DNA of 64,000 nt from contig NC_016134.3 of the NCBI RefSeq assembly GCF_000005505.3, positions 22,953,584-23,017,583 of the forward strand, given 5' to 3'. A model generated the notes under the pieces. The model did not search any database and had not been told where the DNA came from. It saw only the letters and a list, made by a program, of their open reading frames with translations. The translations under genes and the position numbers were made by a program. This document shows, one piece after another, positions 33,101-45,693 of this stretch. The stretch is from Brachypodium distachyon (taxonomy: Eukaryota > Streptophyta > Magnoliopsida > Poales > Poaceae). Each line of letters starts with the position of its first letter. The first letter of the stretch is position 1.

Positions 33101-35278
33101 AAAATGTGATGTGATGTACCAGGTTGGGTATGGTGAAATTGGATTTCTTTTCCTTGGCTATGGAAGGTGCACATCTAGCAGGTGTGATGATCAAACCCAT
33201 CGCAGTAATTTGATTTCACCGTTCGTATCTGTCACAGACTCTGTGATTTGTGGGACGATTAGATTGGAGGGGATAGTTCTGGGGATTTGTTTATTTGCTG
33301 CTTGATTAGTTAAAGTTTTTTCAGGTTCATGGATGATCAAATATTGCAATAAGGATCAGCCATCTACGCATGAGTTGCAATCAGCTCTAATGGAGGTAAA
33401 TTCAAGGTGCACTCATAAGTGGAGAGTGGTTCAAATGTTTATGTATGTACTGCGCTCGAGGAACTACCAATGGGACGTCAGATCGCACAGCTTGGAATTT
33501 TTGTCACATTTCAATGAAAGTTGTAATGAACCAGCAAGTCAGCATACACCTTTATTATCAGTTCGTATTGCAACTATGATGATAAAGGTAATGTTCTATC
33601 TCTTATCTATTGACCTTGCAAATAGATTAAATTGGACAATTTCAGGATTTATAAAGCTATTTATTCACAGGAGATTGAAACTATAAGGATATCTGTACAC
33701 CCAGATGAATCAATACATACAAAAGCTTATGCTGCTATAAAGAAGGCAAGTGTGCTAGATTCACCAAGTATACAGATATTTGCATTTGAAATGGCCCCTT
33801 CTATTTCCCATATGTAACTAGCGAGTGCCTCTTTTCAGTCATTTTTGCTCATTTGAATCTGGGAACTTTGCTTATAAGCTATAACTATGTATTTATCAGA
33901 TCATTCGAATGTTGCCTTCATCTCAGAGATTGGGCGTGCTGCATAATCTTTTAAAGGACAGGGCATGCCCCATTTTGGTAAGAACAAATTTACTGCATGC
34001 AGCTCTCAAATCACATGCTTGTCATGTTTTAAGAGCTCCATACACGAATAAAAGATTATTCAAAATCATTTTACAAATGACAAAGCTAAGAACCTCACTT
34101 TCATCTTAATTAAATTCAGACATGCTATGTACATTGAATGGCACAAGAATGCTTTCTGAAGATTTCAACACTAGTACATTCCTCAAATTTTTGACATGTA
34201 ACTGTTTGCTCAGACAGGATATCTTCTAGATCTGGTGAAGGATCAGATTGAGAGAGAGATTGATGAAGGTGTTATGTTCAACAGATAGCAAGATTCAGAG
34301 GCATTGCCACCTTGTTTTGAGGACTTCATATCTTTTCTGCATACAAATTTGGGACCCCTTGCTGATGATATAGATTCCTTGGAAAAGGTATGTGCACTGA
34401 TCTGTCATTCTTTCCTACGAAAGTAGGAGATGAGATTCGGATTATGTGCCGCCTCCTTATGCTGTCTGAACTCTGAAGGCTTCAGAAGACAAGTTCTCTT
34501 GGCCTGTAGTGGGAAAGGATGTGATAACATCATGAACCATTTGTCAAAATAAGGAAACATGAACTCAGAAACCCCGTATTTGAACTGCTAAGACGCTTTT
34601 ATTGCTGCCTTCGATTCTACAGTTTTAGCGGTCAATGGATTTTTCACGCAGCCATGTGTGTAATTAGTCACCCTGTCTTTCCATCTGTTTATTGGGTGCT
34701 GCATTGCCTGTGGTCGAAATTTGACCCTTTTGTTCGGCATCAGGCCATTGTATGGAGTTATGTCTATGGGTGATATTAATTTTCGTTCTGCCATGTCCTG
34801 TGGGCTTGTACCGATGAAATATGCTATGGATTCACTGTTTTCTGTTATGTTTGCAGATGTTGGACCGTCTGAGTTTGCTTAAATTTCTCCTGATTAGAGG
34901 TATGTATTTAAGTCATCTTTATTTTGCAAGTTCCATGTATTGCGTGTTCATGGTTATTATTTTACTATAATAAACTGGCAGTGTAGCTAAATGTCAATAA
35001 ACACTAAAGTGTACTTTGTAGGTTGTTTAAATGTGGAAGACACTCTTTTTTTTGTCATTGATGATGTATTTTCTGTATTTTGAGCAGGATCAAAAATGTT
35101 GCCAAAGCCAACATTGAGAAGATGTCTTCTTGGTTTGCTATACCCACTGGGGTACTACCTTGCCGCAAGGAGCAATGATGTATACCAGGTGGCTTTTGCT
35201 CGCACGGAAGTGGACGGGTGTGTAAAACTAGCAGATAAGTTGTGCGAAACGGACGGACCCAACGGCGAAATAGTCTGA
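30113..35278 (+). CDS. ALF4: ALF4/glomulin-like protein (aberrant root formation protein 4), premature stop
   Basis: ALF4 is a glomulin-family protein that in Arabidopsis binds RBX1/SCF and is needed for lateral root and callus formation. Exons: 30113-30208, 30283-30453, 31326-31472, 31576-31654, 32398-32576, 32683-32742, 32842-32995, 33325-33587, 33671-33745, 33900-33977, 34214-34387, 34857-34899 and 35088-35278; phases agree throughout. Start MAAGASAAFLPDNFSVEEAL. Family-like parts are IAVDSLSLGLPNSVAKLGVV, ELTALLGLFALHN, SDLSWLGLLTGDDIKLAIG, and TGYLLDLVKDQIEREID. The intron after 33745 starts GC (AAG|GCAAGT). An in-frame TAG at 34286-34288 (about codon 459) cuts off roughly the last fifth, although the frame then continues (DSEALPPCFEDFISFL). 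The last exon does not look conserved, so the 3' end is uncertain. It is either a recent pseudogene, a truncated allele or a sequence error. Confidence 0.7.
31660..32390. other. Long intron of the ALF4-like gene
   Basis: The intron between exons 4 and 5 (31655-32397) is about 740 bp. It contains a GC-richer patch (31700-32040) with overlapping open frames on both strands, none recognisable. It may be an old small insertion, but no terminal repeats or duplication were found. Confidence 0.3.
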
Positions 35279-36691
35279 TGACGAGCTAGTATCGATGTCA
35301 CAGTAGACCACACTAATTTTTCTGTATAGAGCCATTAGTATTCTTTAGCATGTCCATACTATTACATCATATGGAGTACAAAGGAGTAGGCAAACAAAAC
35401 TGGTGGTGGCGTTGCTGGTGCATTGAACTGTGGGACAAACTATTATGTCAGTAGCTTTCCTTTAGCTATGGTCATACATCATATTTCGTACAAGTAGGCA
35501 AACAAACTGGTGGGGTTGCGGCTGGTGCATCGAACTGGGGGACAAACCAGCACGCACAGCCAAACTGTTCTTTAGCTATGTTTGTTAACCTGTATTAGCG
35601 TTAATGTGTGCCTACATTTTTACCTACTCGTTGTCGCGCCCTTATTTTGGATTCGGCAGTGTGTCGGTTTAATTTCCCTGAAAACTCTCTTGACCTGCAA
35701 TACCAGAGGCTAATTCGGTACAAGAATTTAATCTCAAATTCCATGGAATCACATCTGCGCATAATCTCAATTCATCTCTAAATGTCATAATTACTCTTGA
35801 GTTGTCTCTCATTGTACATATCCATGTAGCAAACAAACATGAGTTTTGAATCCTGAATTCAAACTCAATTAAATGAAATTCTCTAAATTTTTTGATGAAA
35901 GACGGCAAACGAGCAAGGGTTTGTTTGGATGTCAGAATTGAATCGGGTTGGTGAAAACGGAGGCCAACTCCATTGCGAAGCAGAACTAGAAAAACACTGC
36001 AATTCAACAGTCATATTTGGTTGTCCTAGAAACTGCATGCTGGAAATGAGATCACAGAGGGAGTCCAAGTTATGTTTGTTAGAATGAAATATGTGTCTTA
36101 TTCCATTGAATGATGTTCATCTTTATACAAGGCGAAGGGACACCAATACATGCATTGGTGTCCCAAGTTTTAGGCATTCGCGTTCCAATTTTTCTCAAAA
36201 TTGGGACATGAACAGTTACAACACTAACTGCATAATTAACTATTAATAACTAATAATTAATCCTAATTGATCATAAATAATTATTCTCAACACTCCCCCT
36301 TGATCAATTTGCTCCATTGATATGTATAATCTTGAATTATCATGGAATCTTGTAATCCTGTAATTTTCCTCCAAAAACCCTGTGAGAAAAATATTGAGAA
36401 AATAATAATAATATTGATATGTTATGAAAACTCCGTTTAAAAACCCAATGGGAAAATAAGGAGAAAATGGTATAACATATTTTGAATATTGTCTCTTGAT
36501 AATTCATATCGAATTATGTGAACAATAAATATGTCTTGTATATTATCCACAAAAACCCCGGTGGGGAAAATAGAAAATATGACATATAATCTTATGTTAA
36601 TATTGTCTCATTAAAAACCTTTTATGAGAAACTAGTGAGTAAAACTCATAATAAGAAAAGAGGGCAATATGATGTTATGAATAGGTTAAAC

Positions 36692-38135
36692 TCAGGTGAA
36701 TACTCTCCCTGATGCTTGCAAAATTTTAAGTCGTTGCATACCAATCCCATATACACATTTCTGAAATGTGGAGTTGGGTAAGGACTTAGTGAACAAATCT
36801 GCGAGGTTATCACATGATTTGGTTTGCAAGATATTTATCTCCCAATTTTCTTGTAATTCATGAGGATAGAATAGTTTAGGTGCAATATGCTTAGTTATAT
36901 TGCTTTTTATATAACCTGTTTGCATCTCGGCAACACAAGCAGAATTATCCTCATAGATAATTGTTGGTGATTCAATCGAACCAATACCACATGCTTCTTG
37001 TATGTGGTTAATCATTCTGCGTAGCCATACACTTTCACGAGATGCTTCGTATAAAGCTATTATTTCCGAATGATTTGTGGATGTAGCCGCTAGAGTCTGC
37101 TTACAAGACTTCCACGATATGGCTGTCCCACCGTGTAGGAACACGAAATTGGTCTGGGATCTGGCATTGTGGGGATCAGATAAATAGCCAGCATCAGTGT
37201 ATCCACTTAATTCAGAGTCTTGATTTTCCTTTTGGAAATATAGACCTAGATCTTTACTGTCTTGTAGGTAACGAAAAACTTGCTTGACTCCTACCCAATG
37301 GCGTTTTGTTGGAGCTGCGTTGTGTCTAGCTAGTAAATTTACCGCAAATGCAATATTCGGCCGGGTGCAATTTTCTAGGTACATTAATGCTCCAATGGCA
37401 CTAAGATATGGGAATTCAGATCCCAAAATTTCCTCTCCATCACCTTTTGGTCTGAATGGATCTTTCTCTACGTCTAGAGATCGAACTACCATAGGTGTTT
37501 TGCATGGATAGGATTTGTCCATGTTAAATTTCTCTAAGATTTTCTGGATATATGTAGCTTGGTGAACCAATAATCCCGAAGGAAGGTACTCGAGTTGTAA
37601 ATCTAAGCAGAATTTGGTTTTACCCAAATCTTTCATTTCAAATTCCGTCATTAGATGATTACAAGCTTCATCTATATCCTGTTTGTTGTCAATGATGTTT
37701 GAATCATCAACATATACAGAGATAATGCAAAATCCTGCTTTGGATTTCTTGATGAATACACATGGGCAGTTATCATTGTTAGAGTAACCCCCTTTTAATG
37801 AGAAACTCACTTAGTCGGTTGTACCACATTCTACCCGACTGTTTTAAACCGTATAAAGATTTATTCAACTTTACACAGTACATGTTGCGTCTTGCGTTAG
37901 TATTCGGAATTTGGATTCCATTGGGAACCTTCATGTAAATGTCCGAATCTAATGACCCATAAAGATATGCAGTCACGACGTCCATCAAATGCATAGATAG
38001 ACGATTTTGGATAGACAATGAGATTAAATATCGGAATGTAATTCCACTCATAACCGGAGAATATGTTTCATTGAAATCAATGCCGGGTCTCCGCGTGAAC
38101 CCTTGTGCTACTAGTCTCGCTTTGTATCTCACCAC
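36692..38135 (-). pseudogene. Copia reverse transcriptase and RNase H
   Basis: The first part (38135-37779) shows YKARLVAQGFTRRPGIDFNE, MDVVTAYLYGSLDSDIYMK and CVKLNKSLYGLKQSGRMWYN. A one-base shift near 37790 leads to the second part (37810-36692) with the catalytic YVDD (ISVYVDDSNII), TRPNIAFAVNLLARHNAAPT and RNase H features (SGYTDAGYLSDPHNARSQT, EIIALYEASRESVWLRR, YEDNSACVAEMQTGYIKS, DNLADLFTKSLPNSTFQKC). It produces cDNA and removes the RNA strand in the virus-like particle of the element. Apart from the shift the 372-codon part is open. Confidence 0.85.
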
Positions 38136-38436
38136 CTCATTGTTTTCGTTCCTTTTCTGGACAAAAACCCATTCGATCCCACTGGGAAAACATTTGGAGG
38201 TGTAGGTATTACTTCTGTACCCTCCTTTTATTGAGCGAGGCTATTTCTGCTTGAATTGCATCCTTCCATTTAGGCCAGTCGGAGCGTTTTTCACACTCGG
38301 CTATGGTCTTTGGATCATGATCATTTAGAAGGTTGTTTGCAATCTTAGTAGAGAAATAAGTGTCGACAAACGTAGTCTTTCTATTGTAAATTTCTCCAGT
38401 GTCTAAGTAATTTGTGGAAATTTCGTTTACCTTTGG

Positions 38437-40385
38437 TCACTGTTCGCGATTTCCCGTTGCGGTTAAGTCCAGGTTTTCCGATGTCCCAGCATCAGTAATT
38501 GAGTGCACTATTGAGCTGGGTTGTGGACGTTGGCTATCCACTGGGTGTATATTACCCAATTGATCTCGGTCAATCAAATATTGACTCACATTTGTTGTTG
38601 TAGAAGGAGGTTCAGAAGGTTTATTCTTCTGTTTTCTTTGCCGCGGCTCCTTCGTTTGTTCCTTTTGTTGCTTACTGGAAGCTAGATCTCTTTTAGTTGT
38701 TGTACCTCTCCCCCTCTTCCTTTGAACGGTAGGTGCAGGAGGTTGAGTAGTTTTTATAGGTACCTCCACTCTTTCGGGTACATTCTGTGTAGGATTATAG
38801 GATTTAGTTACACCTTTGTAATCAACAAATGCGTCTGGTAAATTGTTTGCAATATGTTGCAAATTTATAATTTTCTGAACCTGTTGTTCAGTTTCTTGAT
38901 TACGTGGATCTGAGACAGAAATGTCTTGGACATTCCAGTTGATTTCCTGGCATTCTTGTTTTTTGGTACTTTAATTCTCCCCTAATGCCAGGAAATGATC
39001 CTCATTAAAAATTCAATCAGCGTACCGGCCAGTGAATAGATCCCCCATGAGAGGTTCTAGATACTTGATAATTGACGGTGATTTGTACCCCACATAGATA
39101 CCCAATTTTCTATGTGGTCCCATTGATGTACGTTGTGGTGGTGAGATCGGTACGTATGTAGCGCAACCGAATTTTCGTAGATGGGAAATACTTGGTGGAT
39201 TTCCATGTACTAATTGAAGGGAGAAGTAGTATGATATGCAGTTGGTCGGAATTGAATTAAATCAGCGGCATGTATAACCGCATGACCCCAACAAGTTGTT
39301 GGTAAATTAAAATTCTGTTATAAAGGTCTTGCAATAAACTTAATTCTCTTAATAAAAGATTCAGGCAAACCATTTTGTGTATGGACATATGGGACTGAGT
39401 GCTGAACTTCGATTCCTAATGCCATGCAATAATAATTGAAGACGCGTGAGGAGAATTTAGCGGCATTGTCCATTCGAATTGTTTTAATTCGATGTTCTGG
39501 ATAATGAGCTTTTAGTTTAATTACTTGGCTCATTATCTTTGCGAATGCATGGTTACGTGTGGAAAGTAGACACACATTAGACCATCTTGTAGATGCGTCG
39601 ATTAAGACCATGAAATACTTAAATGGTCCAGACAATGGTTGGATAGGACCACAAATATCTCTTGGAATTCGTTCAACGAATTGGAGTGGTTCCACTTGTA
39701 TTTTAAGATAAGAAGGTTTTAAAATGAGCTTATCTTGTGCACATGTTGTGCACACAAAATCCTGAGATTTTGGGAATTTTGCTTTATTAAGATTATGACC
39801 AACAGAATTATTAATAATTTTTCGTATCATCCCAATACCGGGGTGACCAAGGCGATCATGCCAAGTCTGGAATGTATTGACATTCTGAAAAATTATTTTA
39901 TACGCAACATGGGCTACAGGTTTTATGTATGTATAGTACAATCCGGACGATAAAGAAGGAATTTTTTCAAGAATTTGTTTGCCATATCCGTTACTTTTAG
40001 TACATAGGAGAAATTCCTCATTGTTGTCATCGTGAGTTTCAATATGAATCCCATTTTGACGGATATTCCTATAACTTATTAGAGTACGAGTTGAATCGGG
40101 ATACAATAAAGCGTCCTTGATTATTACTTGTGTACCCATAGGAAGTGTGATGGTGGTACGTCCAGAGCCAACAATTAATGTATTGCGTCCAGCGATTGTC
40201 AAAATATTCCCTTGCGTTTTAGTAAGGGTTTGAAAATATTTTATTTCCCTAAGTATAGTGTTTGTGGTGGCGCTGTCCACAAGGCAAAGTTCTTCGTCCA
40301 TTTTAGATTGACTCCCGTAGAAAACTATATATGGAAAAGGAAAAATTTTAATATCATTCTTAATAGATATATAGAATACATACAA
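38437..40385 (-). pseudogene. Copia protease, GAG-pre-integrase and integrase
   Basis: The frame 40385-39318 (355 codons) contains the protease active site (LCLVDSATTNTI, D-S-A) and the pre-integrase zinc finger (WHDRLGHPGIG, then FVCTTCAQDK). The integrase core follows, with DICGPIQPLSG, RMDNAAKFSSR and HTQNGLPESFIKR holding the D…D…E positions. The integrase C-terminus (39300-38900) is broken by stops. The frame 38862-38437 (VQRKRGRGTTTKRD, KKEQ-rich) is the variable linker before RT. Confidence 0.8.
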
Positions 40386-40609
40386 ATTTATTTATGTATT
40401 AAATTGATAATACAATATCGTAATTTACAATACATATGTCAAATATGTAGGTACCAAAGTGCTGATACAATAATGTAATATTGTAATATAGATGACAACG
40501 GTCCCTATAATTTATGTACAACAATACTTGGAAACGTAAATATAGATAATATCTATTTCGGAGGTAGGTGAACTAGTTTAGGTCTCCAAACATATCATTA
40601 GAAGTAAAT

Positions 40610-41608
40610 TCAATGATCATGTTCTCCTATTGGATCCTCGGACGATCGGATTGTCGAGTCGTTGCTTGGGTCCTCCTTGATATCATGCGAACAACCGGCT
40701 TCCTTGGAATTGTCGGATTGGAAATTGAAGTGTGATTCAAATCTTGGTCCTTGATGAGCAGGTCGCTTGCGTCGTACGGATTGGAGGTACAGATCTACCA
40801 AATGACGAGGGGTACGGCATTTCTTTGTAATATGCTTGTAGCACCCACATTTCTGACAAACTTTATATTTGTCGTATTGTGGTTTGAAAGTGCCTTTCTC
40901 CTTTTTCTGTACACGTGGCTTGTTTTTCTTGTTGCATTTTTGCTTGACTTTGAAGTTGTTTGGTCGATTAGTCGATCCATTGAACTTGTTGTTTTTCTAA
41001 AAATTAGCATGTACTTCAGGCAAAGGTGCAGCGCCTACAGGACGCTGATGATGGTTCCTCATTAGAAGTTCATCATGATTTCGGCTTGAAGTAAACATGG
41101 ATAAGGTCAGAATATCTATTGAATTGGCGTGCACGATACTGTTGCTGGAGGATCCTATCGGCCGGAAGCATAGTGGATAAGGTTTTTCAATCTTTTCCGC
41201 TTCAGAAGGTTCCTTCTCACAAAATTGCAACTTTGAACAAATTTTATGAATGGCATGATTGAATTCTCCAATGAATTTAAAATCTTGTAGGCGTAGTTGA
41301 GTCTATTCATGTGTGGCTTCAGGCAAAATCATGGCCTTCTGTTGTTCACATCTAGTTTGAAGGGCAAGCCATAGTGTGTATGGATCTTCTTCCATGAGAT
41401 ACTCTAATTTGAGATCAGCATGGATGTGGTTCCTTATAGTATATAAGGCATTATATTTGTATAAATCTGCGATGGGCGGTTGTCCCTCTTGAGGAGGTTG
41501 TATGGTCGCTGAAAGACCGTATGACACAAGGCTCACTTTTACGTACATTGCCCAAGTTGGATAGTTTCAACTGTCAAGGCCGAGTTCCTCAAACTCTTTT
41601 CCGGTCAT
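40610..41608 (-). pseudogene. Copia gag with CCHC zinc knuckle
   Basis: The start is the ATG at 41608-41606 (MTGKEFEELGLDS). It continues with YPTWAMYVKVSLVSYGLSA, YTIRNHIHADLKLEYLMEED and ILTLSMFTSSRNHDELLMRN. The zinc knuckle is CQKCGCYKHITKKC (CX2CX4HX4C, about 40860-40815). An in-frame TGA near 41563 replaces a tryptophan codon in the usual LD.. .NY.TW context, and two more stops lie near 41305 and 40995. The C-terminus is a serine/aspartate-rich tail. Confidence 0.8.
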
Positions 41609-42399
41609 TTTGTCCTACATGGGATTGAAAACCATGGATTTTGTCAATTACTAGTGGGTAAAGCCAAAATATTGTGGTCATTGTTGTAATTAAATTGCAA
41701 GAAAATGCATAAAATTTAATCAATGTTAAATTCATATAGTGTGGACCTCAAATAACAATTTGAAGATAATCACCGATTATTGGTGTAGATCTCTCAGCTC
41801 TACGCGAAAAGTTCGCTGCTTTCAATAAGGTGCATGTTCCCACGGAACATTCAACGCCATTTAGCATTTTACCGTTATTGAAAGACTGTAGCACCTTGTG
41901 TTATTTTTTAATTTAATATTGCAAGAGCACGTTGAAGGTAGTCATTGTGTGTATTCGACACAATGTAGACCTCTCAGCACTGTGGGAAATAATTCGCTGC
42001 TTTCAATAAGGTGTATGTTTCCACGGAACATTCAATGCCATTTAACATTTTACCGTTATTGAAAGTCTATAGTACCTTGTGTTTCGCATATATTAAATTG
42101 AGATAGTCACATAGTGATAATTTTTGCTTATCACTAATGGAGATTTTTCTTGAATCAAGTCTAATTTGGGCATTTTTTATGCCATTTTGGGACTTAATCA
42201 TTGAAGCAAAACTCACAAATATGCAAGAAATAAAGATCTCAATTGCAAAGGCGTAAATATCAGATGTAATAGAGGATGTATCTCATACAAACATATTGAA
42301 CACGACAATATTTACATTGACATTTACATAGGAATATGTCTTTTAATAGGAATCCATCCTAAAACCATTGGAATCTAAATAAATATAAGTGCAGGGACC

Positions 42400-43380
42400 A
42401 AATCGCAAATAGCCGGAATTTTCCGGACTTTTCTGCAAAACAGCCGTAGCCAGTGGAGGGGGGCGCGCGCAGGGGCTTCGGAGGGTGGGCCTGGGCCTTG
42501 ACGGCCTTTTGGCCGGCCCAGGTCGGGAGGCGCGGGCAGGGGAGTATAAGGGGGGGGGGGGGGGTTAGGGTTTGTCCCCGTCCCCACGGCCGCCGCCGCC
42601 GCACCTGCTGCTGCCTGCCCCCGCTCGCCGGCGCTTCTTAGAGGGATGGAGGCCCCCCCTCGTTGGAGGAGGAGAGGCCGAGGGCCTTCGGGTCACCCAC
42701 CGGTGGCCGGACCGGCGTGGTTGAGGGCCATGGCGGCCGCGAACTTTCGGAGGAGGCGCCTCGCCTCCGGGTGAACGGCGTGGAGGACCTCGCCGTCATC
42801 GACAGGTGGTGGAGCGGAGTCGACGGCTGGAGGCGTGGGTGCAGCGGCGTCCTCGGCCGAGTGCGCGGGCAGAGTCGGGGACGGGAGGGGCGGCGCCGTG
42901 CCGTCCCTCGTCGGGCACGGCCCGAATCCATGGATCGGGCAGTACAACGGCGGCGGGGGCGGAGCCACGGCGGCCTCGAAGTCGTCTTCTTCCCCGAGCA
43001 TGGGCGGCGCCGGACCGGTTAATATCCAGTCCATGGATGGCGTGTAATCTGGTGAGGCCGACGGCGGTGCAGAGGCCGTTGGCGTGAAGGCCGACGGTGC
43101 AGCCGCACTCAGGCCATCGCCGGGTGCCGTGGCAGTAGCCCTGCGGCCTGGGCAGGGGCGGCGGCCACCCGCGTGGGTCCGGCGGCGTGGTGGCCAGTGG
43201 CGGCGAGGAGCCCACCAGCAACGAGTCAGGCGGCGCCGGCGTCCACGGTAAGCACCCTAGCGGTATCCTTCATGGCCGAAGAACTCAAGAAGAGCAACAA
43301 AAACAAGAGGCAGGTCGTAGATCGCCATGTTCCTCACCTTCTTCTCTTCTTAGTGATTGTAGAACTAACGTGGCTGATAA
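42400..43380 (-). other. GC-rich block between copia 5' LTR and gag
   Basis: Between the 43 kb LTR and gag the base composition changes sharply to GC-rich, unlike the AT-rich rest of the element. A minus frame runs GDGLSAAAPSAFTPTASAPP, SPDYTPSMDWILTGPAPP, MLGEEDDFEAAVAPPPPP and ends ALNHAGPATGG followed by a stop; it looks codon-like but matches nothing I know. The plus strand alternatively offers GTATAAGG, TTAGGGTTTGTCC, an ATG at 42645 and a donor-like CACG|GTAAGC (43247-43252). A run of about 16 G lies near 42550. It may be a captured host exon or a separate insertion; no duplication marks its edges. Confidence 0.4.
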
Positions 43381-45238
43381 TGTGTTAGAATGAAATATGT
43401 GTCTTGTTCCAATGAATGATGTTCATATTTATACAAGGGGAAGGGACACCAATACATGCATCGGTGTCCCAATACACGAACGGTTACAACACTAACTGCC
43501 TAATTAACTAATAATTAATTCTAATTGATCGTAAATAATTATTCTCAACAATGTTTGCTTCTCATAGAAACTGGAAGCTCTTTTTTAAAATAAAATAAAA
43601 AGGTTTTCAAAAACACAAAAAAGAGATTTATTTTTCTTGTTTCAAAAGAGAGAAAAAAATACATAAAGGGTTCTTGTTTTCTTTGCTTCTTTTGGCAAGC
43701 AAAGAAGAGCTCAGGTACGTCTAGATTTGCCAGCATGGCACCGTTTGCAAGGCTCCCAAACCTTCAAGCGAACACTTGAGGGGACTTTCCCCTCAACATA
43801 CATTCTTAAAGCCTCAACAGCATTGTTAGCTTCGGTGAGAGCTTCATTACACATGATATGGCATTTCCCTAGTTCAACAAATTCATTGTGAAAACCATGG
43901 GTGGTGTCGAGAACCAAATCTTGTAGCGACGGGGTGTTCTGCAGAATTTGAGATGTCAGCTCAACCAAGCTCTTGGCGGAGCAAAATCCAGTGATGCACA
44001 CTGCCTTGAGGTTGTCTTGGCGGAACCCTGGAACCTGCCTCATTTCTCCGCTTGAGATTCCAAGAATTGAATCGCGCCTTAATTTTGTATGTTCACCTGC
44101 CTGCATAGGATCAACAGCAACATCAATGTATTAAAGCTTTTACAACATCCAGAATGTTCATAAAATATCTTTAGGAAGCAGAATAAATGAAAATATACTC
44201 GGAGACTGAAAATTGATACTCAACATGTTAATGACTCAAATAGGTTAGCATACTTACACATAAGCCGAAACATTCCAAGGCAGGAGAAGCTTCTAGAAAA
44301 GAAACCAGAGAAAAGAAATCATAGCCTCTGAAAGTGTCTCGTCCACAAAGACAAATATTCAAGTACTTCAGATGGAGGAACTTGTCAGGTATCATTGGTG
44401 TATTAAACGCCTGAAGAAGGATATGTGCATTTGTTAATCATGTTCCTAGACCCCTCTGATAAGTTTAAGTTCCAAAGAAATTGATTACCACAGATAGTTT
44501 AATACAGACCTCTCCATATGATGAGAGGGTAAGAGCTTGGAGATTGGAAGCAATGGAGGGAAGCCTTGTCCGAGCAAACTGGACCATACCAGAATATAAT
44601 GAACTATTCACTTTTATTTTCTTCACCAGAGAGGAGTCCCCAAATGATATTTTTATCGGGGGGGCAACATAGATAAAAGTGGAGAGCATTGGAGCATCAC
44701 TGTCTATAATCTGTACCATTCTGCATAGGGACACCTCCAGGAAACTAAGTTGCTGCAGAAGAGAAGGTATCTTCAAGATAGCTATCTCATTGCAACTCAA
44801 TAGTGACAATTTCTCCAAGGCAAACGTACTGGAAAGAAAGCACCCGAGCACCTTCTCAGTGATTCGGACAGAGTGCAGGCACACACTCAACAAGCTTCTC
44901 CAGCAACCAGTTCTTGATGCCGGGTGAAAACCACAAGAGGGAAAGAGACTGAAGCGAGCTTGTAGTCTCGTCAGAGAAAAGCGAACTTGAGAAGTTGTAC
45001 TCCAGGTCTTTGCATCGAGGCAGATGCACAGCAAGTTCCACGATTACAGGCTTAACAATAAGTTGAAGCCAGCTGTTGAGATGATAGGCCGTGATGCCAC
45101 TATCACAACCACAAAGCTTAAGCTTAAGAGTCTTAACACCAATGCCAGAGTGGTTCTGAAGAATATGTTGAACTCTGTCCACAAGATTCTTTGCTCTTCT
45201 TTCGTACGGATGTTCAAACAAGCCCAATGCTTCCATAC

Positions 45239-45693
45239 CATAGTTTTAAATAGCAGGTTATGCTTCTTAGCGGCGGCATTTTCCAGCTGCTAAGAAATTC
45301 GCTATAGCGGCGCTAAGCCATTTAGCGTTTTTCTCAGAAATAAGAAAATTTTCATGAAAATTAGGCATCATATATTCATATCATCTAAAAAATATGACCA
45401 GAAATTGAATGACATAAACTTTTATTGAATAACCATGATGATTGTAGCAATAAAAGGATTGATAAGTGCATATTACATAACTAGGTGCAACTTTCAAATT
45501 CAAATCAAGAAATTTTGGAGCTTAGTGGGAGAAATAGCACTATTTTCTGGCCAATTTAGCGTTTTAGCGCATTTTAGCGAGCTATTAGTGACATTTTCTA
45601 TTTAGCGCTAAAAGTGCATAGCTTTAGCGGGAGTGGTCCAAATCTGCTGTAGCGAAGCTATAGCGTCGAGATAGCGCGCTATTTAAAACCATG
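45239..45693. mobile_element. hAT-like MITE in an exon of the F-box gene
   Basis: Terminal inverted repeats are CATAGTTTTAAATAGC on the left and GCTATTTAAAACCATG on the right, one mismatch. The flanking 8-bp duplication is TTCCATAC (45231-45238) and TTCGATAC (45694-45701), one mismatch; 8 bp fits the hAT superfamily. The interior is AT-rich with repeated TTAGCG and TAGCGC words. Removing it with one duplication rejoins the F-box protein frame (LTFSIE to ALGLFEHP). Confidence 0.8.

Larger units (their letters stand above)
36077..43550 (-). mobile_element. Ty1/copia LTR retrotransposon, full structure, decayed
   Basis: LTRs lie at 36077-36292 (216 bp) and 43383-43550 (168 bp; about 50 bp missing in the middle). 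They start TGTTAGAATGAAAT and end CTCAACA on the plus strand. The target-site duplication ATGTT is exact (36072-36076 and 43551-43555). A polypurine tract (AAGGGGGAG, minus) adjoins the 36 kb LTR and gag is near the 43 kb LTR, so the element is minus-strand. The order gag, protease, integrase, RT, RNase H is that of Ty1/copia. In-frame stops and frameshifts occur in gag and pol. It inserted about 0.8 kb downstream of the ALF4-like gene. Confidence 0.9.
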
